Assembly: GCA_039822785.1 (NCBI GenBank)
Contig: JBCBMO010000006.1
Coordinates: 186,001-250,000, forward strand
Direction: 5' to 3'
Source: Thermohalobaculum sp039822785
GTDB taxonomy: Bacteria; Pseudomonadota; Alphaproteobacteria; Rhodobacterales; Rhodobacteraceae
Length of the DNA: 64,000 nt
The notes under the pieces were generated by a model. That model searched no databases and was not told where the DNA came from. It saw only the letters and a list, made by a program, of their open reading frames with translations. A program made the translations under genes and the position numbers. Below are positions 51,935-61,081 of the stretch, one piece after another (the stretch's first letter is position 1; every line of letters begins with the position of its first letter).

Positions 51935-54901
51935 TTACCCCTTGTCTTGGTTCAGGCCGAGCGCGGCGCCGACCAGCGCCTCCTGCTCGGCCCGGTGTTG
52001 GCTGGCCAGACCCGTCGCCGGGGAGGCGGCGGCCGGACGCCCGGCATAGATCGGGCGGGTTCGCTTGGCACCGATGCGCGTCAGCACCCATTCGATGTTC
52101 GGCTCGACGAAGAACCAGGCGCCCTGGTTCTTGGGCTCCTCCTGGCACCAAACGATGTCGGCGCCCGGGAAGCGGGCAAGTTCGCGCGCCAGGCTCTGTG
52201 CGGGGACCGGATAGTACTGCTCCAGGCGCAGCAGGTAGGTGTTGGCGAGGCCCATCTCATCGCGCTTCTCGAGCAGGTCATAGTAGACCTTGCCCGAGCA
52301 GATCACGACGCGCTCGATCTTGGCGTCATCGACCAGCTTCAGCTCGGAGCCGCCGAGCTGCGCATCGTCCCAAAGCACCCGGTGGAAGCTCGAGCCCTCC
52401 CCCATCTCCGCCAGGGTCGAGACGCAGCGCTTGTGGCGCAGCAGGCTCTTGGGCGTCATCAGGATCAGCGGCTTGCGGAAGCTGCGATGGAGCTGCCGAC
52501 GCAGGATGTGGAAGTAATTCGCCGGCGTCGAGCAGTTGGCGACGATCCAGTTGTCCTCCGCCGACATCTGCAGGAACCGCTCCGGCCGGGCGGAGGAGTG
52601 TTCGGGCCCCTGCCCCTCGTAGCCATGCGGCAGCAGCATCACCAGGCCGGACATGCGCAGCCACTTGCGCTCGCCCGAGCTGATGAACTGGTCGATCATG
52701 ATTTGAGCGCCGTTCACGAAGTCGCCGAACTGAGCCTCCCAAAGGGTCAGCGCATTGGGCTCGGCCAGCGAGTAGCCGTATTCGTAGCCGAGCACCGCGT
52801 ACTCGGAGAGCATCGAGTCAATCACCTCGATCTTCGGCTGCCCCTCCTCCAGGTGGTTGAGGGGGAAGTAGCGCTCCTCGGTGTTCTGCTCGGTGATGCC
52901 GGCATGGCGCTGGGAGAAGGTGCCGCGCACGCTGTCCTGCCCCGACAGCCGGACCTTATAGCCCTCAAGCAGCAGCGTGCCGAAGGCCAGCGCCTCGGCG
53001 GTGGCCCAATCGATGCCCTCGCCCGTGTCGATCATCTTGGCCTTGGCATCCAGGATCCGGGTGATCGTCTTGTGGGGCACGAAACCCTCGGGCAGCCGGG
53101 TCAGACCCTGCCCCACCCGGCGCAGCACAGGCTCGGGCACCGAGGTCTGGCCACGCTGATACTCACCCTCCTTGCGGCCGAGGCCCTGCCAGCGGCCATC
53201 CAGCCAGTCGGCCTTGTTGGGGCGGAAATCCTTGCCGGACTCGAACTCGTCGGAGAGGAAGGACTGGAAGCCCGCCTTCATCTCCTCGACCTCGCCCTCG
53301 GCGATCAGGCCGTCGCTGACCAGCCGGTCGTTGTAGAGCGACAGGGTCGTCTTCTGCTTCTTGATCGCCGTGTACATCTGCGGCTGGGTGAACATCGGCT
53401 CGTCACCCTCGTTATGGCCGAAGCGGCGGTAGCAGAAGATGTCGATCACCACGTCGCGTTCGAACTTCTGACGGAACTCGGTCGCGACCTTGGCGGCATG
53501 GACCACCGCCTCCGGGTCGTCGCCGTTCACGTGGAAGATCGGACAGTCCACCATCTTGGCTATATCGGTGGGATAGGGGCTGGAGCGGCTGTGGTGCGGC
53601 GCGGTCGTGAAGCCGATCTGGTTGTTCACGATGATGTGGATCGTGCCGCCCGTGCGGTGGCCCTTGAGGCCCGAGAGCCCGAAACACTCCGCCACGACGC
53701 CCTGACCGGCGAAGGCCGCATCGCCGTGCAGCAGCACCGGGATCACCGACTGGCGATTGTTGTCGAAGAGTTCCTGCTTGGCGCGGACCTTGCCGATGAC
53801 CACCGGATTGACCGCCTCCAGGTGGGAGGGGTTGGCGGTCAGCGAGAGGTGCACCGAGTTGCCGTCGAACTCCCGGTCCGAGGACGCGCCGAGGTGGTAC
53901 TTCACGTCGCCCGAACCCTCGACCTCCTCCGGCTTGTAGCTGCCGCCCTGGAATTCGTGGAAGATCGCGCGGAAGGGTTTGGCCATCACATTGGCCAGCA
54001 CGTTGAGCCGGCCGCGGTGCGGCATGCCCACCACGATCTCCTTGGCGCCCAGCGCGCCGCCGCGCTTGATGATCTGCTCCATCGCCGGCACCAGCGCCTC
54101 ACCGCCGTCCAGGCCGAAGCGCTTGGTGCCCTGGTATTTCACGTGCAGGAACTTCTCGAAGCCCTCGGCCTCGACCAGCTTCTTCAGGATCGCCTTACGG
54201 CCCTGTTTGGTAAAGGCGATCTCCTTGCCGAAGCCCTCAATCCGCTGCTGCAGCCAAGCCTTTGGCTCGGGGTCCTGCAGGTGCATGAACTGCAGCGCGA
54301 AGGTGCCCTGATAGGTCCGCTTCAGGAGCGCCGAGATCTCCCGCATCGTGCCGTATTCGAGGCCCAGCACGTTGTCGATGAAGATCGGCCGGTCGATGTC
54401 CTTATCGTCGAAGCCGAAGAAGGCGGGGTCGAACTCCGGGTGGTTCTTGCGCCCCACGATGCCCAGCGGGTCGAGATCCGCGCCCAAGTGCCCGCGCGAG
54501 CGGAAGGAGCGGATGTACATGATCGCCCGGATGCTATCGAGGACCGCGTGGCGCAGCGCCTCCTTGTCGAGCGTCTTGCCCTCCTTGTCGGCCTTGGCGG
54601 CGACCTTCTTGGCGATCTCCTTGGCGCCCGGCACGCTGTCCCACTGGCCATCCAGGGCTGCGACCAGCTCGCCGTTCGCCGTGGGCGGCCAGTCGCGGCG
54701 CTGCCAGGGGGCGCCAGCGGCCTCCTCGCGCACCGCCAGAGGCTCGTCGCGCAGGCTCTCGAAGTACTCAGACCAGCTGGGGTCCACGGCGCCGGGGTTC
54801 GCTGCCCAGATCGCGTAGAGCTGCTCCACATAGGCCTGGTTGTGACCCTGCAAAAAGGAGGTCGCATGCAGCGTCTGGTTGGGGTCGGTGTCCTTGGCCA
54901 T
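51935..54901 (-). CDS. sucA: 2-oxoglutarate dehydrogenase E1
   Basis: Thiamine-diphosphate decarboxylase subunit, 988 residues. N-terminal FLQGHNQAYVEQLYAIWAAN, then family blocks EIVVGMPHRGRLNVLANVM, KYHLGASSDRE, LLHGDAAFAGQGVVAE, IIVNNQIGFTT, HVNGDDPEAVVHAAK and GEDSVRGTFSQRH-like GQDSVRGTFSQRHAGI. GAGGAT precedes the ATG. The 200-nt gap upstream of it suggests it may also have its own promoter. Confidence 0.97.
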   Translation of the reverse strand: MAKDTDPNQTLHATSFLQGHNQAYVEQLYAIWAANPGAVDPSWSEYFESLRDEPLAVREEAAGAPWQRRDWPPTANGELVAALDGQWDSVPGAKEIAKKVAAKADKEGKTLDKEALRHAVLDSIRAIMYIRSFRSRGHLGADLDPLGIVGRKNHPEFDPAFFGFDDKDIDRPIFIDNVLGLEYGTMREISALLKRTYQGTFALQFMHLQDPEPKAWLQQRIEGFGKEIAFTKQGRKAILKKLVEAEGFEKFLHVKYQGTKRFGLDGGEALVPAMEQIIKRGGALGAKEIVVGMPHRGRLNVLANVMAKPFRAIFHEFQGGSYKPEEVEGSGDVKYHLGASSDREFDGNSVHLSLTANPSHLEAVNPVVIGKVRAKQELFDNNRQSVIPVLLHGDAAFAGQGVVAECFGLSGLKGHRTGGTIHIIVNNQIGFTTAPHHSRSSPYPTDIAKMVDCPIFHVNGDDPEAVVHAAKVATEFRQKFERDVVIDIFCYRRFGHNEGDEPMFTQPQMYTAIKKQKTTLSLYNDRLVSDGLIAEGEVEEMKAGFQSFLSDEFESGKDFRPNKADWLDGRWQGLGRKEGEYQRGQTSVPEPVLRRVGQGLTRLPEGFVPHKTITRILDAKAKMIDTGEGIDWATAEALAFGTLLLEGYKVRLSGQDSVRGTFSQRHAGITEQNTEERYFPLNHLEEGQPKIEVIDSMLSEYAVLGYEYGYSLAEPNALTLWEAQFGDFVNGAQIMIDQFISSGERKWLRMSGLVMLLPHGYEGQGPEHSSARPERFLQMSAEDNWIVANCSTPANYFHILRRQLHRSFRKPLILMTPKSLLRHKRCVSTLAEMGEGSSFHRVLWDDAQLGGSELKLVDDAKIERVVICSGKVYYDLLEKRDEMGLANTYLLRLEQYYPVPAQSLARELARFPGADIVWCQEEPKNQGAWFFVEPNIEWVLTRIGAKRTRPIYAGRPAAASPATGLASQHRAEQEALVGAALGLNQDKG

Positions 54902-55101
54902 CGGATCCTCGCTTCGTCTCCCGGCGCGTCCCTCCCAGCCGTGCGTGCCGCGGGCGCTGCCGTGCCATCTGTTTCGCCAAGCGGGCGATGGTTCCGTTTC
55001 TAATCACAGCATGCGGGGTTTTACACCCCGTCCCCAAACCATTCTCTGCGACATGGGTTAGCGGGAAGCTTGCGTGATCAAAGGCGCTCGGTGGCGTCAC
55101 A
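54902..55101 (-). promoter_or_regulatory. Leader region of sucA with small hairpin
   Basis: 200 nt between the glycosyltransferase stop and sucA, the longest gap inside the suc region and more AT-rich than its flanks. CGGGGT (55014-55019) and ACCCCG (55025-55030) form a 6-bp stem with a 5-nt loop, without a T run. The gap probably contains an internal promoter for sucAB, but I could not assign a -35/-10 pair. Confidence 0.35.
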
Positions 55102-56175
55102 CTAGCGCAGGGTTTCCATCATCTCGCGCTGGAGGGTGGGATAGACCTCGTCCAGGGCATCACGATCCAGGTCCCAGATCCGCCGCCAGTGGCGCATGGC
55201 ATAGAGCACGCCGCGGACCTGCGGAAAATCCCAGCGCCGCGAGACCGCGTCCTTCAGCACCTCTGCCAGCAGGCGGCGCCACTGCAGGGTCCGCACCCGG
55301 CGTTTGAGCTGCGCGGGATCGCGGCCGTTCTTGCGCACCAGGAAAGCGGCGTTCATCACCTGCAGCGCGGTGACCAGCCGCCGCGGCAGGCGCCCCGAGG
55401 CGGCGGTGTGGTGATAGATGGCAGCCTCACGCACCGCGACGCTGAGGCCATGGCGCCGCCAGCGATAGCTCGCGTCCAGATCCTCCATCGAGGCGTAGTA
55501 GCGCAGCGCTTCCTCGTAGGGTTCGGCCAACACCACCTGGCGCCGCGCGGTCGTCCGGAACCCCGGCATCAGGGTGACGGGACGGAGCCCCTCCAGATCC
55601 AACCCCGCCGGCAGCCCGTCCAACCTTGGGGCGTCGTAGGGGATCAGGCCGGCGCCCACTTTCTCGAGCAGGATCTCCCGCAGGAACCACTGCCCCAGCC
55701 GGCTGCCCTTGAAGCGCCGATAGAGGCTGGAGCGACGGTCGCCGCGGGGTTTGCGGTCGATCTCGGCGCCGCGCTTGGCCGTGGCCGTCGGCGGGCCGGA
55801 GCGCTCGCTGCCGAGGACCGCCACCACGTCGCCCGCCGCCGGGTGCTCATAGACCGCCAGGATCCGCTCGGCGCAGTCGGGATAGAGGAAGCTGTCGTCG
55901 TCGATCAGGAACAGAATGTCGGCGCTGGCGGCCCGGGCGGCCTGGTTGCGCTGTGCCGCGCTGGAGCGGATCGTGGCGGGCTCGTAGCAGAAGCGCACCG
56001 TACCGTCCGGCAGCAGGGCCGCCACCGCCTCGCGCGTTGCCGACCAGTCCTCGCTGGCATCGACGATGACGATCTCGCTCGGCGGGCGGCTCTGCGACAG
56101 CGCGAGGCGGACGCACTCTAGCAGGGCGTCCCGCCGGTTCAGCGTGGCGAGGCAAAGCCCCCAGGTGAGCGGCAC
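55102..56175 (-). CDS. Family 2-type glycosyltransferase between sucD and sucA
   Basis: 357 residues, GT-A fold. N-terminal LCLATLNRRDALLECVRLAL, then PPSEIVIVDASEDWSATREA, and the metal-binding acidic motif FLIDDDSFLYPDCAERIL (DxD-like). A second half with GLSVAVREAAIYHHTA and a basic C terminus follows. Substrate and acceptor unknown; a surface polysaccharide or glycolipid is likely. It starts 15 nt after sucD, so it is read as part of the TCA operon, an odd context. Confidence 0.88.
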   Translation of the reverse strand: MPLTWGLCLATLNRRDALLECVRLALSQSRPPSEIVIVDASEDWSATREAVAALLPDGTVRFCYEPATIRSSAAQRNQAARAASADILFLIDDDSFLYPDCAERILAVYEHPAAGDVVAVLGSERSGPPTATAKRGAEIDRKPRGDRRSSLYRRFKGSRLGQWFLREILLEKVGAGLIPYDAPRLDGLPAGLDLEGLRPVTLMPGFRTTARRQVVLAEPYEEALRYYASMEDLDASYRWRRHGLSVAVREAAIYHHTAASGRLPRRLVTALQVMNAAFLVRKNGRDPAQLKRRVRTLQWRRLLAEVLKDAVSRRWDFPQVRGVLYAMRHWRRIWDLDRDALDEVYPTLQREMMETLR

Positions 56176-56190
56176 CGCCTCGACCAGTGA

Positions 56191-57072
56191 TCAGCCGATG
56201 GCCTTGAGGAGCGCCTCGCCGAGGGAGGCGGGGCTGTCGGCGACGACGATGCCGTTCGCCTCCATCGCCGCGATCTTGTCGTCCGCGCCGCCCTTGCCGC
56301 CTGCGATGATCGCGCCCGCGTGGCCCATGCGCCGACCCGGAGGCGCCGTGCGCCCCGCGATGAAGCCCGCCACCGGCTTGCCCCGGCCGGCCTTCTTCTC
56401 CGATCCGATGAACTCCGCCGCCAGCTCCTCAGCCGAGCCGCCGATCTCACCGATCATGATGATCGCCTCGGTCTCCGCGTCGCCGAGCAGGAGTTCGAGC
56501 GCATCGATATGCTCCATCCCCTTGATCGGGTCGCCGCCGATACCGATGCAGGTCGACTGGCCGAGCCCCGCGGCGGTGGTCTGCGCGACCGCCTCATAGG
56601 TCAGGGTGCCAGAGCGGCTGACGATGCCGATCTTGCCGCGCCGGTGGATGTGGCCCGGCATGATGCCGATCTTGCAGGCATCCGGCGTGATGATCCCCGG
56701 GCAGTTCGGCCCGATGAGGCGGGAGGCGGAGCCCTCGAGCGCGCGCTTCACCTTCATCATGTCCATCACCGGGATCCCCTCGGTGATGCAGACGATCAGC
56801 GGGACCTCGGCGTCGATCGCCTCCAGGATCGCGTCGCCGGCGAAGGGCGGCGGCACGTAGATCACGCTGGCGTTGGCGCCGGTGGCCTCCACCGCCTCGC
56901 CCACCGTATCGAAGACCGGCAGGCCGATGTGGGTGGTGCCGCCCTTGCCCGGCGTCACGCCGCCGACCATCTGCGTGCCATAGGCCACGGCCTGCTCGCT
57001 GTGGAAGGTACCCTGGCTGCCGGTAAAGCCCTGGCAGATCACCTTGGTGTTTTCATCGACGAGGACGGCCAT
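56191..57072 (-). CDS. sucD: Succinyl-CoA synthetase alpha subunit
   Basis: Makes ATP/GTP from succinyl-CoA in the TCA cycle; 293 residues. CoA-binding Rossmann VICQGFTGSQGTFHSEQAV, VSRSGTLTYEAV, GIGGDPIKGMEHIDALELL and the phosphorylated histidine in GHAGAIIAGGKGGADDKI. It is separated from sucC by a methyltransferase gene instead of directly following it. Confidence 0.97.
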   Translation of the reverse strand: MAVLVDENTKVICQGFTGSQGTFHSEQAVAYGTQMVGGVTPGKGGTTHIGLPVFDTVGEAVEATGANASVIYVPPPFAGDAILEAIDAEVPLIVCITEGIPVMDMMKVKRALEGSASRLIGPNCPGIITPDACKIGIMPGHIHRRGKIGIVSRSGTLTYEAVAQTTAAGLGQSTCIGIGGDPIKGMEHIDALELLLGDAETEAIIMIGEIGGSAEELAAEFIGSEKKAGRGKPVAGFIAGRTAPPGRRMGHAGAIIAGGKGGADDKIAAMEANGIVVADSPASLGEALLKAIG

Positions 57073-57105
57073 GCGCGTCTCCTTATCCGCTGGGAGCAGT
57101 GGGGG

Positions 57106-57927
57106 TCAGGCTGGTCTGAGCAGCGCGTGGATGTTGTCGTCCAGCGCCAGGTTCCAGCGGTTGAGAATGGTCATCGCGAAGCCCGACTTGGCCGCCATGG
57201 CCGCCAGCGAGCTCGGGGTGAAGTAGTTGACGTGATCGGGGTGGCGGAAGCCGCACCAGTTGGATCCGATCACCTTGCGGTTCAGCGAGGCGTAGTTGGG
57301 GACCTTCACATAGACCGCGCCGCCCGGTTTCAGCGCCCGCGCAGCCCCATCGAGCACCCGGCGCGGGCTGCTCTCATGCTCCAGATAGCTGCGCATCACG
57401 ATCCCGTCGAAATGGTCCTCGGGGAATGCCCAGATCGCCTCCGCCCCCGGGCCATGGACGCAATAGCCGCCGCGCGCCCGCATCGCGGCGTCGGCCTCGG
57501 CGTGGAGCACCCGGGAAAGTTCGATGCCGAAGGGGATAAGCGGCGGGGCCAGCCGGCCACCGTGCCCGCAGCCCACGTCCAGCACCCGGGCGTTGTCGCC
57601 GAACCAGCGGCGATAGCCGCGGTTCTCGTCGGGCTTCAGCACCGCCCGCCAGCGCCGGGTGGCATAGTCCAAACCATAGAGGATCGGCGCGCGCTTCTTC
57701 CGCGCCACCGCCTCCTGGTCGATGGTCTTCTCCCAGGCGAACTCCTCCTCCAGGGCATCGTCGCCGGGGGGATTGGAGAGGTAGACGAAGCCGCAAGAGG
57801 CGCATTCCACCACCGCCCAGCCATCGCGGCTATAGGCCGGCAGCGGCCGATGCTCGAGGGCACCGCAGTGGGGGCACGCCCGCAAGGGCGCGACTGTCTC
57901 CTCCACCTGCTCTGCCGGCATACCCAT
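57106..57927 (-). CDS. Class I SAM methyltransferase with N-terminal zinc ribbon, between sucC and sucD
   Basis: 273 residues. N-terminal zinc-ribbon-like pair CPHCG (about 18) and CASCGFVYLSNPPGDD (about 42), then a Rossmann methyltransferase core with the SAM loop VLDVGCGHGGRLAPPL, GIVMRSYLEHESSPRRVLDG and LKPGGAVYVKVPN. This organisation is common in sugar or polyketide C-methyltransferases associated with cell-surface glycans, so it may work with the nearby glycosyltransferase. It is 34 nt after sucC and 33 nt before sucD. Confidence 0.88.
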   Translation of the reverse strand: MGMPAEQVEETVAPLRACPHCGALEHRPLPAYSRDGWAVVECASCGFVYLSNPPGDDALEEEFAWEKTIDQEAVARKKRAPILYGLDYATRRWRAVLKPDENRGYRRWFGDNARVLDVGCGHGGRLAPPLIPFGIELSRVLHAEADAAMRARGGYCVHGPGAEAIWAFPEDHFDGIVMRSYLEHESSPRRVLDGAARALKPGGAVYVKVPNYASLNRKVIGSNWCGFRHPDHVNYFTPSSLAAMAAKSGFAMTILNRWNLALDDNIHALLRPA

Positions 57928-57961
57928 GGGATCCCGCCTTGCCGCTATGGCCGCGCGCGTC

Positions 57962-59155
57962 TCAGCCCTTCACGGCCTTGACGATCTTGTCGGCGGCATC
58001 GGCCAGGTTATCAGCGGCGATCACGTCCAGGCCGGAGTTGTTGATGATCTCTTTGCCAAGCTCGACGTTCGTGCCCTCGAGCCGGACAACCAGCGGCACC
58101 TTGAGGCCGACCTCGGTCACGGCGGCGATCACACCCTCGGCGATCACGTCGCAGCGCATGATGCCGCCGAAGATGTTGACCAGAATGCCCTTCACCTGCG
58201 GGTCGGAGGTGATGATCTTGAAGGCCTCGGTCACCTTCTCCTTGGTGGCACCACCGCCCACGTCGAGGAAGTTGGCAGGCTCCGAGCCGTAGAGCTTGAT
58301 GATGTCCATCGTCGCCATGGCGAGGCCGGCGCCGTTCACCATGCAGCCGATCTCACCGTCGAGGGCGATGTAGTTGAGGTCGAACTTCGAGGCCTCGAGC
58401 TCCTTGGGGTCCTCCTCGGTCTCGTCGCGGTATTCGACGATGCCCTTCTGGCGGTAGAGCGCGTTGCTGTCGAAGTTCATCTTGCAGTCGAGGCAAACCA
58501 GCCGCCCCGCCTCGGTCACGATGAGCGGGTTGATCTCCACCAGGCTCGCGTCGGTCTCGACGAACATCTTGTAGAGCGTGCCGACCAGCTTGAGGCAGTC
58601 CTTGGCGGCCTGCCCCTCGAGCCCCAGCGCCTTGGCGACCTTGCGGCCGTGGAAAGGCATGATGCCCGTGGCCGGATCGACCGAGAAGGTCAGGATCTTC
58701 TCCGGCGTCTCGGCGGCCACTTCCTCGATGTCCATCCCGCCCTCGGTCGAGGCGATGAAGGAGATCGCCGAGGTCTCGCGGTCCACCAGCAGCGAGAGAT
58801 AGAGCTCCGAGGCGATAGCGGCGCCTTCCTCCAGGTAGATGCGGTTGACCTGTTTGCCCGCGGCACCGGACTGGTGGGTGACCAGCGTCTTGCCCAGCAT
58901 CTGCTCGACAAAGGCGACGGCGTCGTCCTCGGAGGTCGCGATGCGCACGCCGCCCTTTTCGCCGGCCTCGGGCTCGATGAACTTGCCCTTGCCGCGCCCG
59001 CCGGCGTGGATCTGCGCCTTCACCACCCAGACCGGGCCGCCGAGTTCATCCACCGCCTTGCGCGCATCGGCGGCATCCAGGACCGCGACGCCGCGGCCGA
59101 CGGGGGCGCCGTACTCCTTGAGGATCTGCTTGGCCTGGTACTCATGGATGTTCAT
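57962..59155 (-). CDS. sucC: Succinyl-CoA synthetase beta subunit
   Basis: ATP-grasp subunit pairing with SucD; 397 residues, usual length. MNIHEYQAKQILKEYGAPVG, VVKAQIHAGGRGKGKF, ALDGEIGCMVNGAGLAMAT, NFLDVGGGATKEKV and ILVNIFGGIMRCDVIAEGV are family hallmarks. First gene of the suc-lpd operon; a 215-nt region upstream separates it from the inserted chaperone/effector cassette. Confidence 0.98.
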   Translation of the reverse strand: MNIHEYQAKQILKEYGAPVGRGVAVLDAADARKAVDELGGPVWVVKAQIHAGGRGKGKFIEPEAGEKGGVRIATSEDDAVAFVEQMLGKTLVTHQSGAAGKQVNRIYLEEGAAIASELYLSLLVDRETSAISFIASTEGGMDIEEVAAETPEKILTFSVDPATGIMPFHGRKVAKALGLEGQAAKDCLKLVGTLYKMFVETDASLVEINPLIVTEAGRLVCLDCKMNFDSNALYRQKGIVEYRDETEEDPKELEASKFDLNYIALDGEIGCMVNGAGLAMATMDIIKLYGSEPANFLDVGGGATKEKVTEAFKIITSDPQVKGILVNIFGGIMRCDVIAEGVIAAVTEVGLKVPLVVRLEGTNVELGKEIINNSGLDVIAADNLADAADKIVKAVKG

Positions 59156-59370
59156 GGCGCTTCCCTATCGTTGAGGGGCGGCCGCCGGCATGGGGGGCGG
59201 CGGGGCAGGATCGGTGAACGGCGCTGCAGCGCCGGGCGTACCTCTACCCCGCGTCCCCAAGCCCCGCAATGGAGAGCCCTTCCGCAGCGCGCAAGCGCCG
59301 CATCAACGGCAAACGGCGCCGGGTGACCCCAGCGCCGCGGACTTGCCGGCTCAGCGACGAAGCGCGCAGA
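59156..59370 (-). promoter_or_regulatory. sucC upstream region with 16-bp palindrome
   Basis: 215 nt between sucC and the candidate effector gene. By position it contains the sucC promoter. CGGCGCTG/CAGCGCCG forms a perfect 16-bp palindrome at 59219-59234. I could not assign a convincing -35/-10 pair or a T-tailed terminator for the effector gene. Confidence 0.4.
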
Positions 59371-60357
59371 TCAGATCTGCTTCAGGTCCCACAGCTTCTT
59401 CGCGGCGTCGATATCCTCCGGGTCCATCTCGGCGATCTCCTCGACCGTGAGGCCATAGAGCCCGAACTCTTTGTCGGCGTTCGCAAGGTTGTCGTTCTCG
59501 AACGCCATCTCGTTCAGGATGCTGCCAAGCATGTTCTTTTCCTCAGAGAGACCGTTTACCAAATCACCGGTGAAGTTCTCGTCATCACCCGGGCGTGGCG
59601 ACTTGCCCTCCATGGCCTCGAACTTCTTCATCTCCTGCTTGCTGTACTCCTGCGCGATGTACAGCGCATCTTCGTCGTTTAACTCGCCGTTCAGCGGCAC
59701 AGCAAACGTCTCACTCCCTTCGGGTTCGATCTGATCATCGTTCACGTGCTTCGCCACGACGCTGGAACCCTCTGAACCCTGAGCGTTGCTCTTGGAGCCG
59801 TTGATGTAAGCGTCCTTAAAGCCCTCGTACGCCTCGTATGCCTTGTCACGGGCGGCCTGGATCCTGTCGAGCCGCTCCTGGATCTCAGCCTGGCGCGAGA
59901 GGTTTTCGTGGAGTTTGGCCACCAGCGCACTCTCGTCCTTCGCGCTCTTGAGCTCGATGGGTTGATCGTTCTCGGCGGCATCGAACTTGGCTGCGACAGG
60001 CCCCGCCGCTTCACGGAGGCCCTGCAGCATCGAACTGCCGAAGCTGCAAAGACTGTTCCAGGCGCTCTGGCACTTCTCCTTAAAGCCGTCGACGCTCCCG
60101 AACATCTTGTAAGTGCCAGGGAAGTTCTTCTTGAACCAAGCCTTTACCGTTCCCTGCTCCTCAAACTTGTAAACTTCTGAAAGACTGCCAAGCGAGACCA
60201 TGCTGGAGGACTTCGACTCGTTGTCGACCGCCTTGGTCTGACTTGCTTTCATGCCGGTGAAGTCGCCCTTTTCCTTAGGCATCTCCGTCTGGGAAAAACC
60301 GGTGTGAATACCGCCTACGGTACCCGTGTTGATCGCACTCGCGCCACCACCAGACAT
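59371..60357 (-). CDS. Candidate type III secretion effector (328 aa, unknown fold)
   Basis: Function unknown. ATG at 60357 with AAAGGAG 8 nt upstream; a GTG at 60366 overlaps that site. The first ~55 residues are Gly/Ser/Thr-rich and unstructured (SGGGASAINTGTVGGIHTG), as in type III export signals, with no Sec signal peptide. The middle has a helical, coiled-coil-like stretch (LHENLSRQAEIQERLDRIQA) and the C-terminal third is acidic (LTVEEIAEMDPEDIDAAKKL). Two cysteines only; no membrane helix. GC content is visibly lower than in the flanking TCA genes. It starts 32 nt after a CesT-like chaperone gene, the classic chaperone-effector pairing, which is the main reason for the call. Confidence 0.55.
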   Translation of the reverse strand: MSGGGASAINTGTVGGIHTGFSQTEMPKEKGDFTGMKASQTKAVDNESKSSSMVSLGSLSEVYKFEEQGTVKAWFKKNFPGTYKMFGSVDGFKEKCQSAWNSLCSFGSSMLQGLREAAGPVAAKFDAAENDQPIELKSAKDESALVAKLHENLSRQAEIQERLDRIQAARDKAYEAYEGFKDAYINGSKSNAQGSEGSSVVAKHVNDDQIEPEGSETFAVPLNGELNDEDALYIAQEYSKQEMKKFEAMEGKSPRPGDDENFTGDLVNGLSEEKNMLGSILNEMAFENDNLANADKEFGLYGLTVEEIAEMDPEDIDAAKKLWDLKQI

Positions 60358-60389
60358 GATCGTCACTCCTTTCCCTTCGGCTCCTGCGG

Positions 60390-60902
60390 CTACCCGCGGA
60401 AGATCGTTTCGCCTTCTTCGAATATGGACTGGGACGCATCGGTCGACGTGATGCCCGTCACAGCGGTCTTGAATTCGTCGATCAGGTTCTTGCCCGGCTG
60501 TTTCGCCGCGTCGAAAGCCGGCTGCAGCGCGGTCGTCGCAGTCACCAGCATCCGCAGCATCGTGCCGAGCCGCTGAACATCCAAGTCGGTCAGGATCTCG
60601 CGCATCACCAGCATCACATGCGTGTGCGTCTGATTGAGCGCAAAGTAGGCACGACCGAACAGCTCTGGCTGAGCGTTCAGGACCAACATGTCAGAGAGGA
60701 AGGCCTCACGCTCAACCGTCGGCGCCTCGCCCAGAAGCGTGTTCAGCCGCATCGTATCGGTCTCAAAGCCCGCTTGCAGGAGCACACGCACACCGTCGGC
60801 CGTTTCAATGGCCGCATAACCCTCGGCATCGAATTCCAGCTCGAGATCGACCCGAGCGGCCAGTTCCGCCACGAGCTGTGTCAGATGGTTGCGGGGGTCC
60901 AT
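60390..60902 (-). CDS. CesT/SycE-like type III secretion chaperone
   Basis: 170 residues, acidic. ATG at 60902 with AGGAG 7 nt upstream; an ATG at 60908 is too close to that site. The pattern of CesT-family chaperones is visible: NHLTQLVAELAARVDLELEF, a central strand GVRVLLQAGF, LGEAPT, LSDMLVLNAQPELFGRAYFA and a helix REILTDLDVQRLGTMLRMLV. Such small dimeric proteins hold one effector in an export-competent state. YbjN proteins share the fold and are an alternative. No type III injectisome genes occur in the window. Confidence 0.65.
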   Translation of the reverse strand: MDPRNHLTQLVAELAARVDLELEFDAEGYAAIETADGVRVLLQAGFETDTMRLNTLLGEAPTVEREAFLSDMLVLNAQPELFGRAYFALNQTHTHVMLVMREILTDLDVQRLGTMLRMLVTATTALQPAFDAAKQPGKNLIDEFKTAVTGITSTDASQSIFEEGETIFRG

Positions 60903-61081
60903 GAGCATTCTCCTGTATCTACGCATCGGGCGCTGGCGCACCTCGGTGGGTCATATCCTTCCAAGAACCGGACTTTCCTGTGTCGCACGGCACGTCTTGG
61001 TAATGGTGGGTGCAGCATTCTGGGACGGTAAGGGAAGAGGGGGGACCGCTTCCATGGGGCAACGCGCGAAAGGAAGGTGAC

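Noticed and set aside
51266..55003. Long plus-strand open frame opposite sucB and sucA
   Set aside because: Same GC-driven shadow effect; the minus-strand genes carry all family motifs.
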